Positions 24,384 through 32,902 are shown, counted from the stretch's first letter. The stretch: 64,000 nucleotides of DNA from Ornithinibacter aureus (GCF_009858245.1 NZ_VMSB01000001.1:2294001-2358000), one strand, 5' to 3'. Numbers and translations are program-made. The notes: generated from the letters alone by a model not told the origin.

Positions 24384-24427
24384 TTACGGATTCGTAAGTT
24401 ACGTTTCCGTAGGTTACGCTGGCGTAA
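24384..24427. promoter_or_regulatory. Three tandem palindromic operators TTACGN4CGTAA
   Basis: TTACG-GATT-CGTAA (24384-24397), TTACG-TTTC-CGTAG (24399-24412) and TTACG-CTGG-CGTAA (24414-24427) repeat every 15 bp, and the last one overlaps the ATG of the ferredoxin-reductase gene. Two are perfect inverted repeats and one has a single mismatch. The form suits a TetR-type dimer; the regulator is not encoded nearby. Confidence 0.8.
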
Positions 24428-25587
24428 TGAGTGCCCCCACCGTCGACCGACCCTCCCGTGAGGCCGGGATGCCGCGTGCCCGCCTCGGTGCCCACGCTCC
24501 CGGCCCGATCGGCGGCGTGGTCCGCAGCGCGCGCCGCGTCGTCGAGGCCCTGGCCACCCCGCTCGTGCCCGGCGACTACCTCGACCTCGTCGACCCGCTG
24601 CGCGCCGGGGCCGACCTGCGCGGCCGGATCATCGACGTCCGCCCCGAGACCTCGGATGCCGTGACGATCGTCATCCGCCCCGGTCGCGGCTGGCTCGGGC
24701 ACGTTCCCGGGCAGTACATCCGGATCGGCATCGACATCGACGGGGTGCGCCAGTGGCGCGCCTACAGCCTGACCCATCGTGCCGACGGCAGCCCCGCGGC
24801 CGGTATCCCCGCGGGATGCATCGCCATCACGACCAAGGCGATCCCCGACGGCGTCGTCTCCAACCACCTCGTGCGCAGGGCCCGCCCCGGCACCCTGGTC
24901 ATGCTCGACCAGGCCACCGGCGACTTCTGCCTGCCGACCCCGGCGCCCGAGAAGGTGCTCTTCCTCACCGCCGGCAGCGGCATCACCCCGGTGATGGGGA
25001 TGTTGCGCAACCACCTGGGTGAGATCGCCGACGCCGCCCACGTGCACTGCGCGCCCACGGCATCCGACGTGATCTTCGCCGACGAGCTGCACGGCTTTGC
25101 CGACAGCGGCCGCCTCGCCCTGACCCTGAACCTCGACGACGAGCACGGCGTGCTCGACCTCGCGCGCCTGGACACCCTCGTGCCCGACTGGCGCGAGCGT
25201 GAGACGTGGCTGTGCGGGCCGACCGGCCTGCTCGACGCCGCCGAGGCCCACTGGGCCGCCGCGGGACTGGCGCAGGCCCTGCACACCGAGCGGTTCCGCC
25301 CGAGCATCATCGAGCCCGGCGAGGGTGGCACGGTCACCTTCTCCGCCAGTGGCCGCACCGTCGAGGCCGACGGTGGCACCCCCATCCTCGACGCCGGCGA
25401 GGCCGCCGGCGTCCTCATGCCGAGCGGATGCCGCATGGGCATCTGCTTCGGCTGCGTCGTCACCATGCGCGAGGGCGCGATCCGCGACCTGCGCACCGGT
25501 GACATCACCGTCGTCGAACCCGGCGACGAACTGCCCGTGCAGACCTGCGTGAACGCCGTCGCCGGCGCCTGCGACCTCGACCTCTGA
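24427..25587 (+). CDS. Ferredoxin reductase (FAD/NAD plus 2Fe-2S) for fatty-acid desaturase
   Basis: 386 aa. It has an FNR-like flavin domain (RAYSLTH binds FAD; near residue 115), an NAD(P) domain (FLTAGSGITPVMGML near 178; WLCGPTGLLDA) and a C-terminal plant-type 2Fe-2S ferredoxin domain with CRMGICFGC plus a distal Cys in VQTCVNAV. This is the arrangement of mycobacterial Rv3230c, which passes electrons from NADPH to the DesA3 acyl-CoA desaturase; the desaturase gene follows 35 bp later. ATG 24427 overlaps the third operator and lacks a ribosome site. ATG 24469, with GAGG 5 nt upstream, is a good alternative start. Confidence 0.93.
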   Translation: MSAPTVDRPSREAGMPRARLGAHAPGPIGGVVRSARRVVEALATPLVPGDYLDLVDPLRAGADLRGRIIDVRPETSDAVTIVIRPGRGWLGHVPGQYIRIGIDIDGVRQWRAYSLTHRADGSPAAGIPAGCIAITTKAIPDGVVSNHLVRRARPGTLVMLDQATGDFCLPTPAPEKVLFLTAGSGITPVMGMLRNHLGEIADAAHVHCAPTASDVIFADELHGFADSGRLALTLNLDDEHGVLDLARLDTLVPDWRERETWLCGPTGLLDAAEAHWAAAGLAQALHTERFRPSIIEPGEGGTVTFSASGRTVEADGGTPILDAGEAAGVLMPSGCRMGICFGCVVTMREGAIRDLRTGDITVVEPGDELPVQTCVNAVAGACDLDL

Positions 25588-25622
25588 CCCTGACCTCCTG
25601 ACCACCCGGAAGACACCGCCAC

Positions 25623-26942
25623 ATGACTCTCGCCCCCGAGCGCACCGCGCCGCAGACCATCCCCGCCCACGCGTCGACGAAGCCGAACGGCATCAACCCG
25701 CGACTGTCGGTGACCAGCCTGACCCCGCGCCCCCAGCGCCCCGCGCTGAAGAAGTCCGGCCGCCCGAACCCGGCCGCGCACCTCACCCCCGAGCAGATCG
25801 AGGGCATCGGCGTCGAGCTCGACGCCCTGCGCAAGGAGGTCATGGACAGCCGCGGCGAGCGCGACGCCGCCTACATCCGCACGGTCATCAAGACCCAGCG
25901 CTACCTCGAGATGGGCAGCCGCGCCGTGCTGCTGTTCTCCGGCGTCAAGGTCAAGGGCTTCCGCCCGGCCTGGTGGATCGGCACCGCCGGCCTGTCGGTG
26001 GCCAAGATCCTCGAGAACATGGAGATCGGCCACAACGTCATGCACGGCCAGTGGGACTGGATGCGTGACCCGAAGATCCACTCGACCGCGTGGGAGTGGG
26101 ACAACGCCTCCCCGAGCACCCAGTGGAAGCACAGCCACAACGAGATCCACCACACCTTCACCAACGTGCTCGGCCGCGACAACGACCTCGGCTACGGCAT
26201 CCTGCGCGTGGACGAGGACCAGCGGTGGAGCCCGTTCTTCCTCTTCCAGCCCATCTGGCACGTCGGCAACGCGCTGCTCTTCGAGTACTCCATCGCGGCC
26301 TACGACCTCGAGCTCGGTGGCTACCTCGCGAAGCGCAAGCGGATGAGCGAGGAGGAGAAGGCGAAGTTCCGTGCCGACGCCGCCGAGGTCGTCGCGAAGA
26401 TCAAGCGCCAGGCCACCAAGGACTACGTCGTGCACCCGGCCCTGGCCGCCGCGACGTTCACCGGTTCGGCCCGGCACACCCTGACGGCCAACGTCGTCGC
26501 CAACCTCGTGCGCAACGTGTGGACCAACACCGTCATCATCTGCGGCCACTTCCCGCCCGGCATCGCGACCTTCGAGAAGACCACCATCGAGGGCGAGACC
26601 CGCGGCGAGTGGTACCTGCGGCAGATGCTCGGCTCGGGCAACATCAGCGGCTCCAAGGCCATGCACGTGATGAGTGGCAACCTCAGCCACCAGATCGAGC
26701 ACCACCTCTTCCCGGACATGCCGAGCAACCGCTACGCCGAGATCGCCCCGCAGATCCGCGACCTCATGGAGCGTCACGACCTGCCGTACGTCACCGGCTC
26801 GCTGCCCAAGCAGGCGGCATCGGTGTACTGGAAGGTCGTCGAGCTCTCGCTGCCGAACAAGGTCGAGGGGCGTCGCCGCCGCGACATCGTGCGCCTGTCG
26901 CTGAAGAAGGCCTGGAAGAAGAAGTCGCTCGGCCGCTTCTGA
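25623..26942 (+). CDS. Acyl-CoA/acyl-lipid fatty acid desaturase (DesA3-like)
   Basis: 439 aa. The three His boxes of membrane di-iron desaturases are present: HNVMHGQ near residue 138, HSHNEIHH near 172 and HQIEHHLFPDMPSN near 357, with two pairs of hydrophobic segments between them. It most likely introduces a cis double bond (delta-9 type) into saturated acyl chains, receiving electrons from the reductase encoded just upstream. A Pro/Lys-rich N-terminal tail of about 50 residues precedes the domain, and the C-terminus is strongly basic. It is co-transcribed with the reductase under the triple palindromic operator and ends in a perfect hairpin. Confidence 0.94.
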   Translation: MTLAPERTAPQTIPAHASTKPNGINPRLSVTSLTPRPQRPALKKSGRPNPAAHLTPEQIEGIGVELDALRKEVMDSRGERDAAYIRTVIKTQRYLEMGSRAVLLFSGVKVKGFRPAWWIGTAGLSVAKILENMEIGHNVMHGQWDWMRDPKIHSTAWEWDNASPSTQWKHSHNEIHHTFTNVLGRDNDLGYGILRVDEDQRWSPFFLFQPIWHVGNALLFEYSIAAYDLELGGYLAKRKRMSEEEKAKFRADAAEVVAKIKRQATKDYVVHPALAAATFTGSARHTLTANVVANLVRNVWTNTVIICGHFPPGIATFEKTTIEGETRGEWYLRQMLGSGNISGSKAMHVMSGNLSHQIEHHLFPDMPSNRYAEIAPQIRDLMERHDLPYVTGSLPKQAASVYWKVVELSLPNKVEGRRRRDIVRLSLKKAWKKKSLGRF

Positions 26943-26972
26943 TCGGCTGGCCGTCCACCACCCCACCACTCC

Positions 26973-27017
26973 CGGATGCCGTGGTGAGCCGACACTGTCG
27001 GCTCACCACGGCATCCG
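26973..27017 (+). terminator. Terminator after the desaturase operon
   Basis: Perfect inverted repeat with 21-bp arms and a 3-nt loop; the arms start CGGATGCCG and end CGGCATCCG. It is followed by TTT, which already belongs to the promoter of the next module. It is built from a pair of the window's over-represented GGATGCC motifs. Confidence 0.88.
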
Positions 27018-27051
27018 TTTGCCTGTCGGTGCACATGTGTATGGTGTGTGC
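27018..27051 (+). promoter_or_regulatory. Promoter/operator of the VapBC-type module
   Basis: TTTGCC (27018-27023) and TATGGT (27040-27045) form a -35/-10 pair with a 16-bp spacer and a start point at or very near the ATG at 27052, so the transcript is probably leaderless. TGCACA (27030-27035) and TGTGCA (27047-27052) are an inverted pair around the -10, a natural site for autorepression by the RHH protein. Confidence 0.55.
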
Positions 27052-27342
27052 ATGTCCACCCTGGAACGCCGACTTCAGCTGCTCCTCACGCAGGAGCAGC
27101 ATGCCCGCCTGGCGGAGGTGGCCAAGGAAAGCGGCCGAAGCGTCAACGCGGTGATCCGTGAGGCCATCGACCGTCAGCACCCCGATGAGGCGACCAAGCG
27201 GGCCGCTGCCCTGAAGCGATGGCTCGACCGCACGGCGACGCCGGTGGAGGCCGGTCTGGGGCCAACACCGAGCGCAGCACAGCTGAAGGCCGAGTACGAG
27301 CAGGACGAGATCGATCACATGGATGCGATCTTGCGTGGCTGA
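27052..27342 (+). CDS. Ribbon-helix-helix antitoxin
   Basis: 96 aa, ATG 27052. The N-terminal 50 residues (ERRLQLLLTQEQHARLAEVAKESGRSVNAVIREAID) have the strand-helix-helix pattern of CopG/Arc-type DNA-binding antitoxins. The C-terminal half is charged and probably wraps the toxin. It precedes and overlaps a PIN-domain gene, the standard order of vapBC modules. It is likely the DNA-binding autorepressor acting at the inverted repeat in its own promoter. Confidence 0.85.
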   Translation: MSTLERRLQLLLTQEQHARLAEVAKESGRSVNAVIREAIDRQHPDEATKRAAALKRWLDRTATPVEAGLGPTPSAAQLKAEYEQDEIDHMDAILRG

Positions 27343-27742
27343 CCACTTCCTTGACGCCACGATCATCCTGCTCGCCGCTGGCGAACCCAGCACGGCACAG
27401 CACGCGTGCCGGTCCTTCCTCGAGGCCCAGGCCGCCTCGGGCTCGACGTTGCACATGAGTGTCGAGGGGGTTCAGGAGGTCCTCTTCCATCGCATGCGCA
27501 TGGTGGATCGTGCGACCGCGGTCGCGGAGGCCCGCGACGTTCAGGAGATGGTCGTCCTGCATCGGTTCGACGAAGGCGTCCTGCAGACGGCGATCTCCCT
27601 CGTGGCCACCTCGACCGTTCGTGGCCGAGATGCCGTCCACGCCGCGACCGCCATCCGCGCGGGGTTCGACGCCATCGTGACCACCGACTCGGACTTCGAC
27701 GGCATCCCGGGCCTTCGCCGCATCGACCCCCGCGACACCTGA
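27335..27742 (+). CDS. PIN-domain toxin (VapC-like)
   Basis: 135 aa from GTG 27335, overlapping the antitoxin stop by 8 bp (an ATG at 27323 is also in frame). PIN-domain acidic residues are visible: Asp in ADHFLDATIIL near residue 7, Glu in SVEGVQEV, Asp in RGRDAVHAATAI, and the pair in VTTDSDFDGI. Family members are Mg2+-dependent RNases, often cutting tRNA or rRNA, and are blocked by the cognate antitoxin encoded directly upstream. Confidence 0.88.
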   Translation: MADHFLDATIILLAAGEPSTAQHACRSFLEAQAASGSTLHMSVEGVQEVLFHRMRMVDRATAVAEARDVQEMVVLHRFDEGVLQTAISLVATSTVRGRDAVHAATAIRAGFDAIVTTDSDFDGIPGLRRIDPRDT

Positions 27743-27747
27743 CCGGC

Positions 27748-28497
27748 GTGGAACTGGCCTCCAGCACGGGCGCCCTGGCCCTCATGGCTCTCGCCGCGGC
27801 GATCATCGGGTACTCCAAGACCGCCCTCGGTGGGCTCGGTGTCGTGGCCGTCGCCATCTTCGCGACCGTGCTCCCGGCCCGGGAGTCGACCGCGGCGATC
27901 CTCATGATCCTGATCGTCGGCGACGTCATCGCCTGCTGGCACTACCGCCGCGACCCCGACTGGGGCCTCATCCGCCGCCTGCTGCCCGCCGTCATCCCCG
28001 GCCTGCTGCTCGGCACCCTCTTCCTGCGGGTGGTCAGCGACGACACCCTGCGCCGCTGGATCGGAGCCGTCCTGCTCGTGCTCCTCGGCCTGCAGCTGTG
28101 GGTGAAGTGGCGCGCCCGCGACACACCCCCGACGACGCACCGGCATCCGGGAGCGGCGATCGCCGCGGGCTCGGCGATGGGCTTCACGACGATGACCGCG
28201 AACGCCGCCGGCCCGGTGATGACCCTGTACCTGTCGGCCGCGGGCATCGACAAGCGCCGCTTCGTCGGCACGAGCGCGTGGTTCTTCCTCATCGTCAACC
28301 TCACGAAGGTGCCGTTCTCGATCGGGCTCGGGTTGTTGCACCCCGTGGATGCCGTGCGCGCCCTCGCGCTCGCGCCGTTCGTCCTGCTCGGCGGGCTCCT
28401 CGGCTACGCGACGGTCAGGCGGATCAGCCAGCGCGGCTTCGACGTCGCGGTACTGCTCGCCTCCGCCCTGGCGGCAGCAGCCCTGCTGCTCACCTGA
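27748..28497 (+). CDS. TauE/SafE family membrane transporter
   Basis: 249 aa from GTG 27748, six bases after the toxin stop. Eight hydrophobic segments and the family's repeated Gly-rich motifs (GYSKTALGGLG near residue 20; GFTTMTANAAGPVMTLYL near 145; TSAWFFLIVNLTKVPFSIGLG near 178) identify a TauE/SafE-type exporter. Members move sulfite, sulfoacetate or other small anions out of the cell. The substrate is not clear here, since no sulfur-metabolism genes are close. It is terminated by a hairpin shared with convergent mmsA. Confidence 0.88.
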   Translation: MELASSTGALALMALAAAIIGYSKTALGGLGVVAVAIFATVLPARESTAAILMILIVGDVIACWHYRRDPDWGLIRRLLPAVIPGLLLGTLFLRVVSDDTLRRWIGAVLLVLLGLQLWVKWRARDTPPTTHRHPGAAIAAGSAMGFTTMTANAAGPVMTLYLSAAGIDKRRFVGTSAWFFLIVNLTKVPFSIGLGLLHPVDAVRALALAPFVLLGGLLGYATVRRISQRGFDVAVLLASALAAAALLLT

Positions 28498-28509
28498 GCA
28501 GGCACTTCC

Positions 28510-28547
28510 TGCACGGCAGCCACCCTGAGCCGGGTGGGTGCCGTGCA
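28510..28547. terminator. Bidirectional terminator between TauE-like and mmsA genes
   Basis: TGCACGGCAGCCACCC / GGGTGGGTGCCGTGCA, 16-bp stem with a single mismatch and a 6-nt loop, 12 bp from each gene's stop. It serves both convergent transcripts. Confidence 0.85.
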
Positions 28548-28558
28548 CGAAGTCGGGA

Positions 28559-30064
28559 TCAGGTGTTCTGCGGGAAGCCGAGCTCGATGCCGCCGTGGCT
28601 CGGGTCGAGCCAGCGCGAGGTCACGACCTTGCCGCGGGTGAAGAAGTTGACCCCCTCCATGCCGTGCGCGTGGCTGTCGCCGAACAGCGAGTTCTTCCAC
28701 CCACCGAAGGAGTAGTACGCCATCGGCACGGGGATCGGCACGTTGACCCCGACCATGCCGACCTCCACCTCGTTCTGGAAGCGCCGCGCGGCGCCACCGT
28801 CGTTGGTGAAGATCGCCGTGCCGTTGCCGTAGGGGTTGTCGTTGATGAGTTTCAACCCCTCGTCGTAGCTCGCAACGCGCACCACGGACAGCACCGGGCC
28901 GAAGATCTCGTCCTGGTAGATCGACATGTCCGTGGTGACGTGGTCGAACAGGGTCGGCTTGAGGAAGTAGCCCTCACCGTCGGCGTCGACGTCACCGTCG
29001 CGACCGTCGACGACCAGGGTGGCCCCAGCCTGCGTGCCGGCGTCGAGGTAGGACGTCACCTTGTCGCGGTGCTGCGCCGTGACCAGCGGGCCCATGTCGC
29101 AGCCGCGGGTGCCGTCACCGGTGACGAGCTTGCCCATGCGGTCGGTGATCTTGGCGACGAGGTCGTCGGCGATGGGCTCGACAGCGAGCAGGGCCGAGAT
29201 CGCCATGCAGCGCTCACCGGCCGAGCCGAAGCCGGCGTTGACGGCGGCGTCGGCCGCGAGGTCGAGGTCGGCGTCGGGCAGCACGAGCATGTGGTTCTTC
29301 GCCCCGCCGAGGGCCTGGACACGCTTGCCGTGCGCCGTGCCGGTCTCGTAGACGTACTTCGCGATCGGGGTGGACCCGACGAACGAGATGGCCTTGACGT
29401 CAGGGTGGGTCAAGAGCGCGTCGACGGCCTCCTTGTCACCGTGCACGACGTTGAGGATGCCGTCGGGCAGGCCGGCCTCCTTCCACAGCGCCGCCACCGC
29501 GTTGACCGCCGACGGGTCCTTCTCGCTCGGCTTGATGACGACCGCGTTGCCGCAGGCGATCGCCACGGGGACGAACCACAGCGGCACCATCGCCGGGAAG
29601 TTGAACGGGCTGATGACGGCGACGACACCCAGGCTCTGACGGATCGAGTAGACGTCCACCTTGGTCGAGACGTTCTCGGAGAAGCCGCCCTTGAGCAGGT
29701 GCGGGATGCCGCAGGCGAACTCGGCGACCTCGAGCCCGCGGGTGACCTCACCGATCGCGTCGGAGACGACCTTGCCGTGCTCGGCGGTGATGAGCTCGGC
29801 GATCTCGGCCTTGCGCTCGTTGAGCAGCTCGCGGAAGCGGAAGAGCACCTGGGTGCGCTGGGTCAGCGAGGCCCGCTGCCACGACGACTCCCATGCGGCC
29901 TTCGCGGAGCGGACGACCTCGCCCACGAGCTCGCAGGAGGCGAGGTCGAGCACGCCGGTCTGCTCGCCGGTGGCGGGGTTGAACACCGGGCTGGTGCGCG
30001 CGGGGCTGCCCTGCCAGGAAGTGCCGCCGATGAGGTGGGTGATGCGGGTGGGGGTCGTGCTCAC
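28559..30064 (-). CDS. mmsA: CoA-acylating methylmalonate-semialdehyde dehydrogenase
   Basis: 501 aa, aldehyde dehydrogenase superfamily. NAD-binding SPFNFPAMVPLWFVP and FVGSTPIAKYVY, catalytic Cys in GSAGERCMAIS near residue 286, and C-terminal FFTRGKVVTSRW are signatures of MmsA/IolA. These enzymes oxidise (methyl)malonate semialdehyde to propionyl-CoA or acetyl-CoA in valine, beta-alanine and inositol breakdown. No other inositol or valine catabolic genes adjoin it, so the pathway is open. The biosynthetic ino1 gene is about 28 kb away. Confidence 0.94.
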   Translation of the reverse strand: MSTTPTRITHLIGGTSWQGSPARTSPVFNPATGEQTGVLDLASCELVGEVVRSAKAAWESSWQRASLTQRTQVLFRFRELLNERKAEIAELITAEHGKVVSDAIGEVTRGLEVAEFACGIPHLLKGGFSENVSTKVDVYSIRQSLGVVAVISPFNFPAMVPLWFVPVAIACGNAVVIKPSEKDPSAVNAVAALWKEAGLPDGILNVVHGDKEAVDALLTHPDVKAISFVGSTPIAKYVYETGTAHGKRVQALGGAKNHMLVLPDADLDLAADAAVNAGFGSAGERCMAISALLAVEPIADDLVAKITDRMGKLVTGDGTRGCDMGPLVTAQHRDKVTSYLDAGTQAGATLVVDGRDGDVDADGEGYFLKPTLFDHVTTDMSIYQDEIFGPVLSVVRVASYDEGLKLINDNPYGNGTAIFTNDGGAARRFQNEVEVGMVGVNVPIPVPMAYYSFGGWKNSLFGDSHAHGMEGVNFFTRGKVVTSRWLDPSHGGIELGFPQNT

Positions 30065-30198
30065 GGGTATCGGTCCTTGTCATGCCAGTGGAGTGAATTC
30101 AGTGTGTCAGAGCCGCACCCGCTGACGGAATGCACCGGAGGATGCCGGTCGTCGCGGTGGGATCAGCAGCTCGGGCCGGCAGCCCTCGCTGTGGCCTG

Positions 30199-30957
30199 TC
30201 AGTCGTCGAGGTCGTCGATGACGTGCCGCAGGTACCGACGCGGCTCGGCGAGGAAGCTGCGGTGGTGCGTGACGACGTCGAGCTCGTCCCACGTCGTCGA
30301 CCGGATGCCGTGCTCCCCCAGTTCCAGCACGCTCGCGCCCGGGATGGCGGCCAGCACCGGCGAGTGGGTGGCCAGCACGACCTGGGTGCGCGGGCGACGA
30401 GCCATCTCGGCGAGCTCGGCCACGAGGTGCAGCTGCGCCTGGAACGACAGCCCTGCCTCCGGCTCGTCGAGCACGAACAACCCCTCGCCCCGAAACCGCC
30501 TCGTGCCGAGCAGGGCCACGAACGACTCACCGTGCGAGAGCGTGTGGAAGGCGGGGTCGGTCGGTCCGGGGTTGGTGTCGAGCCAGGTGAACAGCCCGTG
30601 CATCGTCTCGGCCCGCACGAAGTAGCCCCACCGCGGCGCCCCCGGGTCGCGTACAACCGTGACCCACTCGTGCAGCGGCGACTCGCTGGCGTGGGTGCGG
30701 TGGGTGGCCCCGGTCGAGCCGCCCTCGGCGTTCATGCCCGCCGCCATCGCGAGCGCCTCGACGAGTGTCGACTTGCCCGAGCCGTTCTCCCCGACGAGCA
30801 CCGTGCAGGCGGCCAGGTCGATGCCGTGGGCCAGGACCTGCGCCACCGCGGGGATCGTCACGGGCCAGACGTCGGATGCCGGCAGCTCGGCATGGCGCGC
30901 TCGCTCGAGGCGGCGCGCTGGAAGGCCTTCGGTCCACGGGCGGCGAGCGGACGGCAT
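30199..30957 (-). CDS. AAA family ATPase (ABC-type head domain)
   Basis: 252 aa, single-domain ATPase of the AAA_21/AAA_23 type. Walker A VGENGSGKST near residue 55, signature-like LSHGESFVALL near 144, Walker B GLFVLDEPEAGLS near 160, and a switch His in LATHSPVLAAI near 196. The layout is that of small stand-alone SMC/ABC-like ATPases of unknown function, some of which sit in defence or repair gene clusters. It is alone on its strand between mmsA and divergent lysS (57 bp gap); no partner gene is obvious. Confidence 0.85.
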   Translation of the reverse strand: MPSARRPWTEGLPARRLERARHAELPASDVWPVTIPAVAQVLAHGIDLAACTVLVGENGSGKSTLVEALAMAAGMNAEGGSTGATHRTHASESPLHEWVTVVRDPGAPRWGYFVRAETMHGLFTWLDTNPGPTDPAFHTLSHGESFVALLGTRRFRGEGLFVLDEPEAGLSFQAQLHLVAELAEMARRPRTQVVLATHSPVLAAIPGASVLELGEHGIRSTTWDELDVVTHHRSFLAEPRRYLRHVIDDLDD

Positions 30958-31014
30958 CCGGCCACGCTAACCCCCACCACCCACACCCCGTCCCGGCCCG
31001 TAGGCTTGTGGATC

Positions 31015-32517
31015 GTGACCGAGAGCCCGACCCCCGCCCTCCCCGAGATCGGCCTGCCCGAGCAGATGCGGGTCCGCCGCGACAAGCGCGACCGTCTGCT
31101 CGCCACCGGCAGGCACGCGCACCCCGTCGCCGTGCCGCGCACGCACTCGCTGGCCGAGGTCCGCGAGCAGTGGGGCCACCTCGAGCAGGGCGAGGAGACC
31201 CAGGACGTCGTCGGCGTCGCCGGCCGCGTGGTCTTCATCCGCAACACCGGCAAGCTCGCCTTCGCGACGCTCCAAGAGGGGGTCGGCACGCGCCTGCAGG
31301 TCATGCTGAGCCTGGCCGAGGTCGGCGAAGAGGCCCTGGCCGACTGGAAGGCGCACGTCGACCTCGGCGACCACGTGTTCGTCGAGGGTCGGGTCATCAG
31401 CTCCCGGCGCGGCGAGCTGTCGGTGATGGCCAGCCACTGGGAGATGGCGAGCAAGGCCCTTCGCCCGCTTCCGGTGCTGCACAAGGAGCTGTCCGAGGAG
31501 AGCCGGGTCCGCCAGCGCTACGCCGACCTCGTCGTGCGCCAGGAGGCCCGCGACATGGTGCGCACCAAGGCTGCGGCCCTGCGGGCGATCCGCGGCGTGC
31601 TCGACGACCAAGGCTACGTCGAGGTCGAGACCCCCGTGCTCCAGCTGATCCACGGCGGCGCCGCTGCGCGCCCCTTCCGCACCCACCTCAACGCCTTCGA
31701 CCAGGAGATGGTGCTGCGCATCGCCCTGGAGCTGAACCTCAAGAAGGCCGTGGTCGGCGGGGTCGACCGGGTCTACGAGATGGGGCGCATCTTCCGCAAC
31801 GAAGGCGTCGACGCCACCCACTCGCCCGAGTTCACGATGCTCGAGGCGTACCAGGCGTGGGGTGACCAGACCTCGATCGGCGCCCTCATGCGCGACCTCT
31901 ACCTCGGCGTCGCCGACGCCCTGGGGTCGCGCGTCGTGCAGACCCCTGCCGGGGAGATCGACCTCGACGGCGAGTGGCGCTGGCTGCCCGTCTATGACGC
32001 CGTCAGCGAGGTCGTCGGCGAGACCGTCACGATCGACACCCCCAAGGAGACCCTGCTCGGGTACGCGGCGACCCACGGGGTGGAGGTCGACCCGGGGCTG
32101 GCCAAGGACAAGGTGTTCCTCGAACTGCTCGGCGAGCTCGTCGAGCCCGGCCTGCTCCAGCCGACCTTCCTGTGCGACTACCCGGCGATCGCCCAGCCCC
32201 TGGCCCGCCCGCACCGCGAGAAGGAAGGCCTGATCGAGGCCTGGGACCTCATCATCGCCGGCGTCGAGCGCGGCACCGGCTTCTCCGAGCTCGTCGACCC
32301 CGTCATCCAGCGCGAGGTGCTCACCAGCCAGTCGCTGCTCGCCGCCGGGGGCGACCCCGAGGCGATGCAGATCGACGAGGACTTCCTGCGAGCCCTCGAG
32401 TACGGAGCACCACCCATGGGGGGTCTGGGCTTGGGCGTCGACCGCCTCATCATGCTCTTCACCGGGTCCACCATTCGCGAGACCATTCTCTTTCCGCACC
32501 TCAAGCCGGAGGCCTGA
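31015..32517 (+). CDS. lysS: Lysine--tRNA ligase, class II
   Basis: 500 aa from GTG 31015. The N-terminal OB-fold anticodon-binding domain (about 50-150) is followed by a class II catalytic core: motif 1 around YVEVETPVLQ, HGGAAARPFRTH, motif 2 RIFRNEGVDATHSPEFT and motif 3 GGLGLGVDRLIML. It charges tRNA-Lys. Variants such as HSPEFT for HNPEFT, and ELNLKK for ELYLK, suggest a somewhat divergent paralogue. TAGGCT nine bases before the start fits a leaderless promoter. The downstream gene starts 1 nt after the stop. The order lysS-lsr2-clpC is conserved in actinobacteria. Confidence 0.95.
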   Translation: MTESPTPALPEIGLPEQMRVRRDKRDRLLATGRHAHPVAVPRTHSLAEVREQWGHLEQGEETQDVVGVAGRVVFIRNTGKLAFATLQEGVGTRLQVMLSLAEVGEEALADWKAHVDLGDHVFVEGRVISSRRGELSVMASHWEMASKALRPLPVLHKELSEESRVRQRYADLVVRQEARDMVRTKAAALRAIRGVLDDQGYVEVETPVLQLIHGGAAARPFRTHLNAFDQEMVLRIALELNLKKAVVGGVDRVYEMGRIFRNEGVDATHSPEFTMLEAYQAWGDQTSIGALMRDLYLGVADALGSRVVQTPAGEIDLDGEWRWLPVYDAVSEVVGETVTIDTPKETLLGYAATHGVEVDPGLAKDKVFLELLGELVEPGLLQPTFLCDYPAIAQPLARPHREKEGLIEAWDLIIAGVERGTGFSELVDPVIQREVLTSQSLLAAGGDPEAMQIDEDFLRALEYGAPPMGGLGLGVDRLIMLFTGSTIRETILFPHLKPEA

Positions 32518-32518
32518 C

Positions 32519-32767
32519 ATGTCCTCGATCTGGCCTTATGTCGCCGGAATCGTGCCGACGATTGTCGTCGCCACGATGTTCTACTTCCTGATCAAGAGCA
32601 TGCTCGAGGGCGATCGTCGGGAGCGTCTCGCACAGAACCGCTTCGAAGCCGAAATGGACCGTGCGGGGCGTAGCGGTGCACGGTCACCTTCGGATTCCGT
32701 ACCCCCACCGAAGGCCCCGGGAATGACGCCCGACACCCCGTCGACGTCGGGCGACGACGCCCCCTGA
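32519..32767 (+). CDS. Small single-pass membrane protein
   Basis: 82 aa. One hydrophobic segment (residues about 6-26, YVAGIVPTIVVATMFYFLI), then a charged helix (EGDRRERLAQNRFEAEMDRAG) and a disordered Ser/Pro tail. It begins one base after the lysS stop and is therefore co-translated. Similar short proteins follow lysS in related actinobacteria, but no function is known to me. Confidence 0.8.
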   Translation: MSSIWPYVAGIVPTIVVATMFYFLIKSMLEGDRRERLAQNRFEAEMDRAGRSGARSPSDSVPPPKAPGMTPDTPSTSGDDAP

Positions 32768-32782
32768 TTACTGGACGCATTC

Positions 32783-32871
32783 AATTGCCCGAGGAATGTT
32801 GTCCACAGGGCAATTCCCACTTCTCAGAATGTGCTGCTAAATTGACCGCGGCATGTTGCTACGTGCCGCGG
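32783..32871 (+). promoter_or_regulatory. lsr2 upstream region: hairpin with a DnaA box, and an inverted repeat
   Basis: AATTGCCC (32783-32790) pairs with GGGCAATT (32808-32815), and the loop contains an exact DnaA-type box TTGTCCACA (32799-32807). Farther down, CCGCGGCA (32846-32853) pairs with TGCCGCGG (32864-32871), ending 31 bp before the lsr2 ATG. This AT-richer stretch must include the lsr2 promoter; no unambiguous -35/-10 pair was chosen. Confidence 0.4.
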
Positions 32872-32902
32872 ATGATATCCGCAACGACCTGAAGGGAAAA
32901 CC

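Noticed and set aside
24301-24427. CRISPR array
   Set aside because: The repeats are 7-15 bp with no unique 30-40-bp spacers and no cas genes; they look like operators.
28538-30625. 695-codon plus-strand frame antisense to mmsA
   Set aside because: No recognisable motif; mmsA on the other strand is full length.
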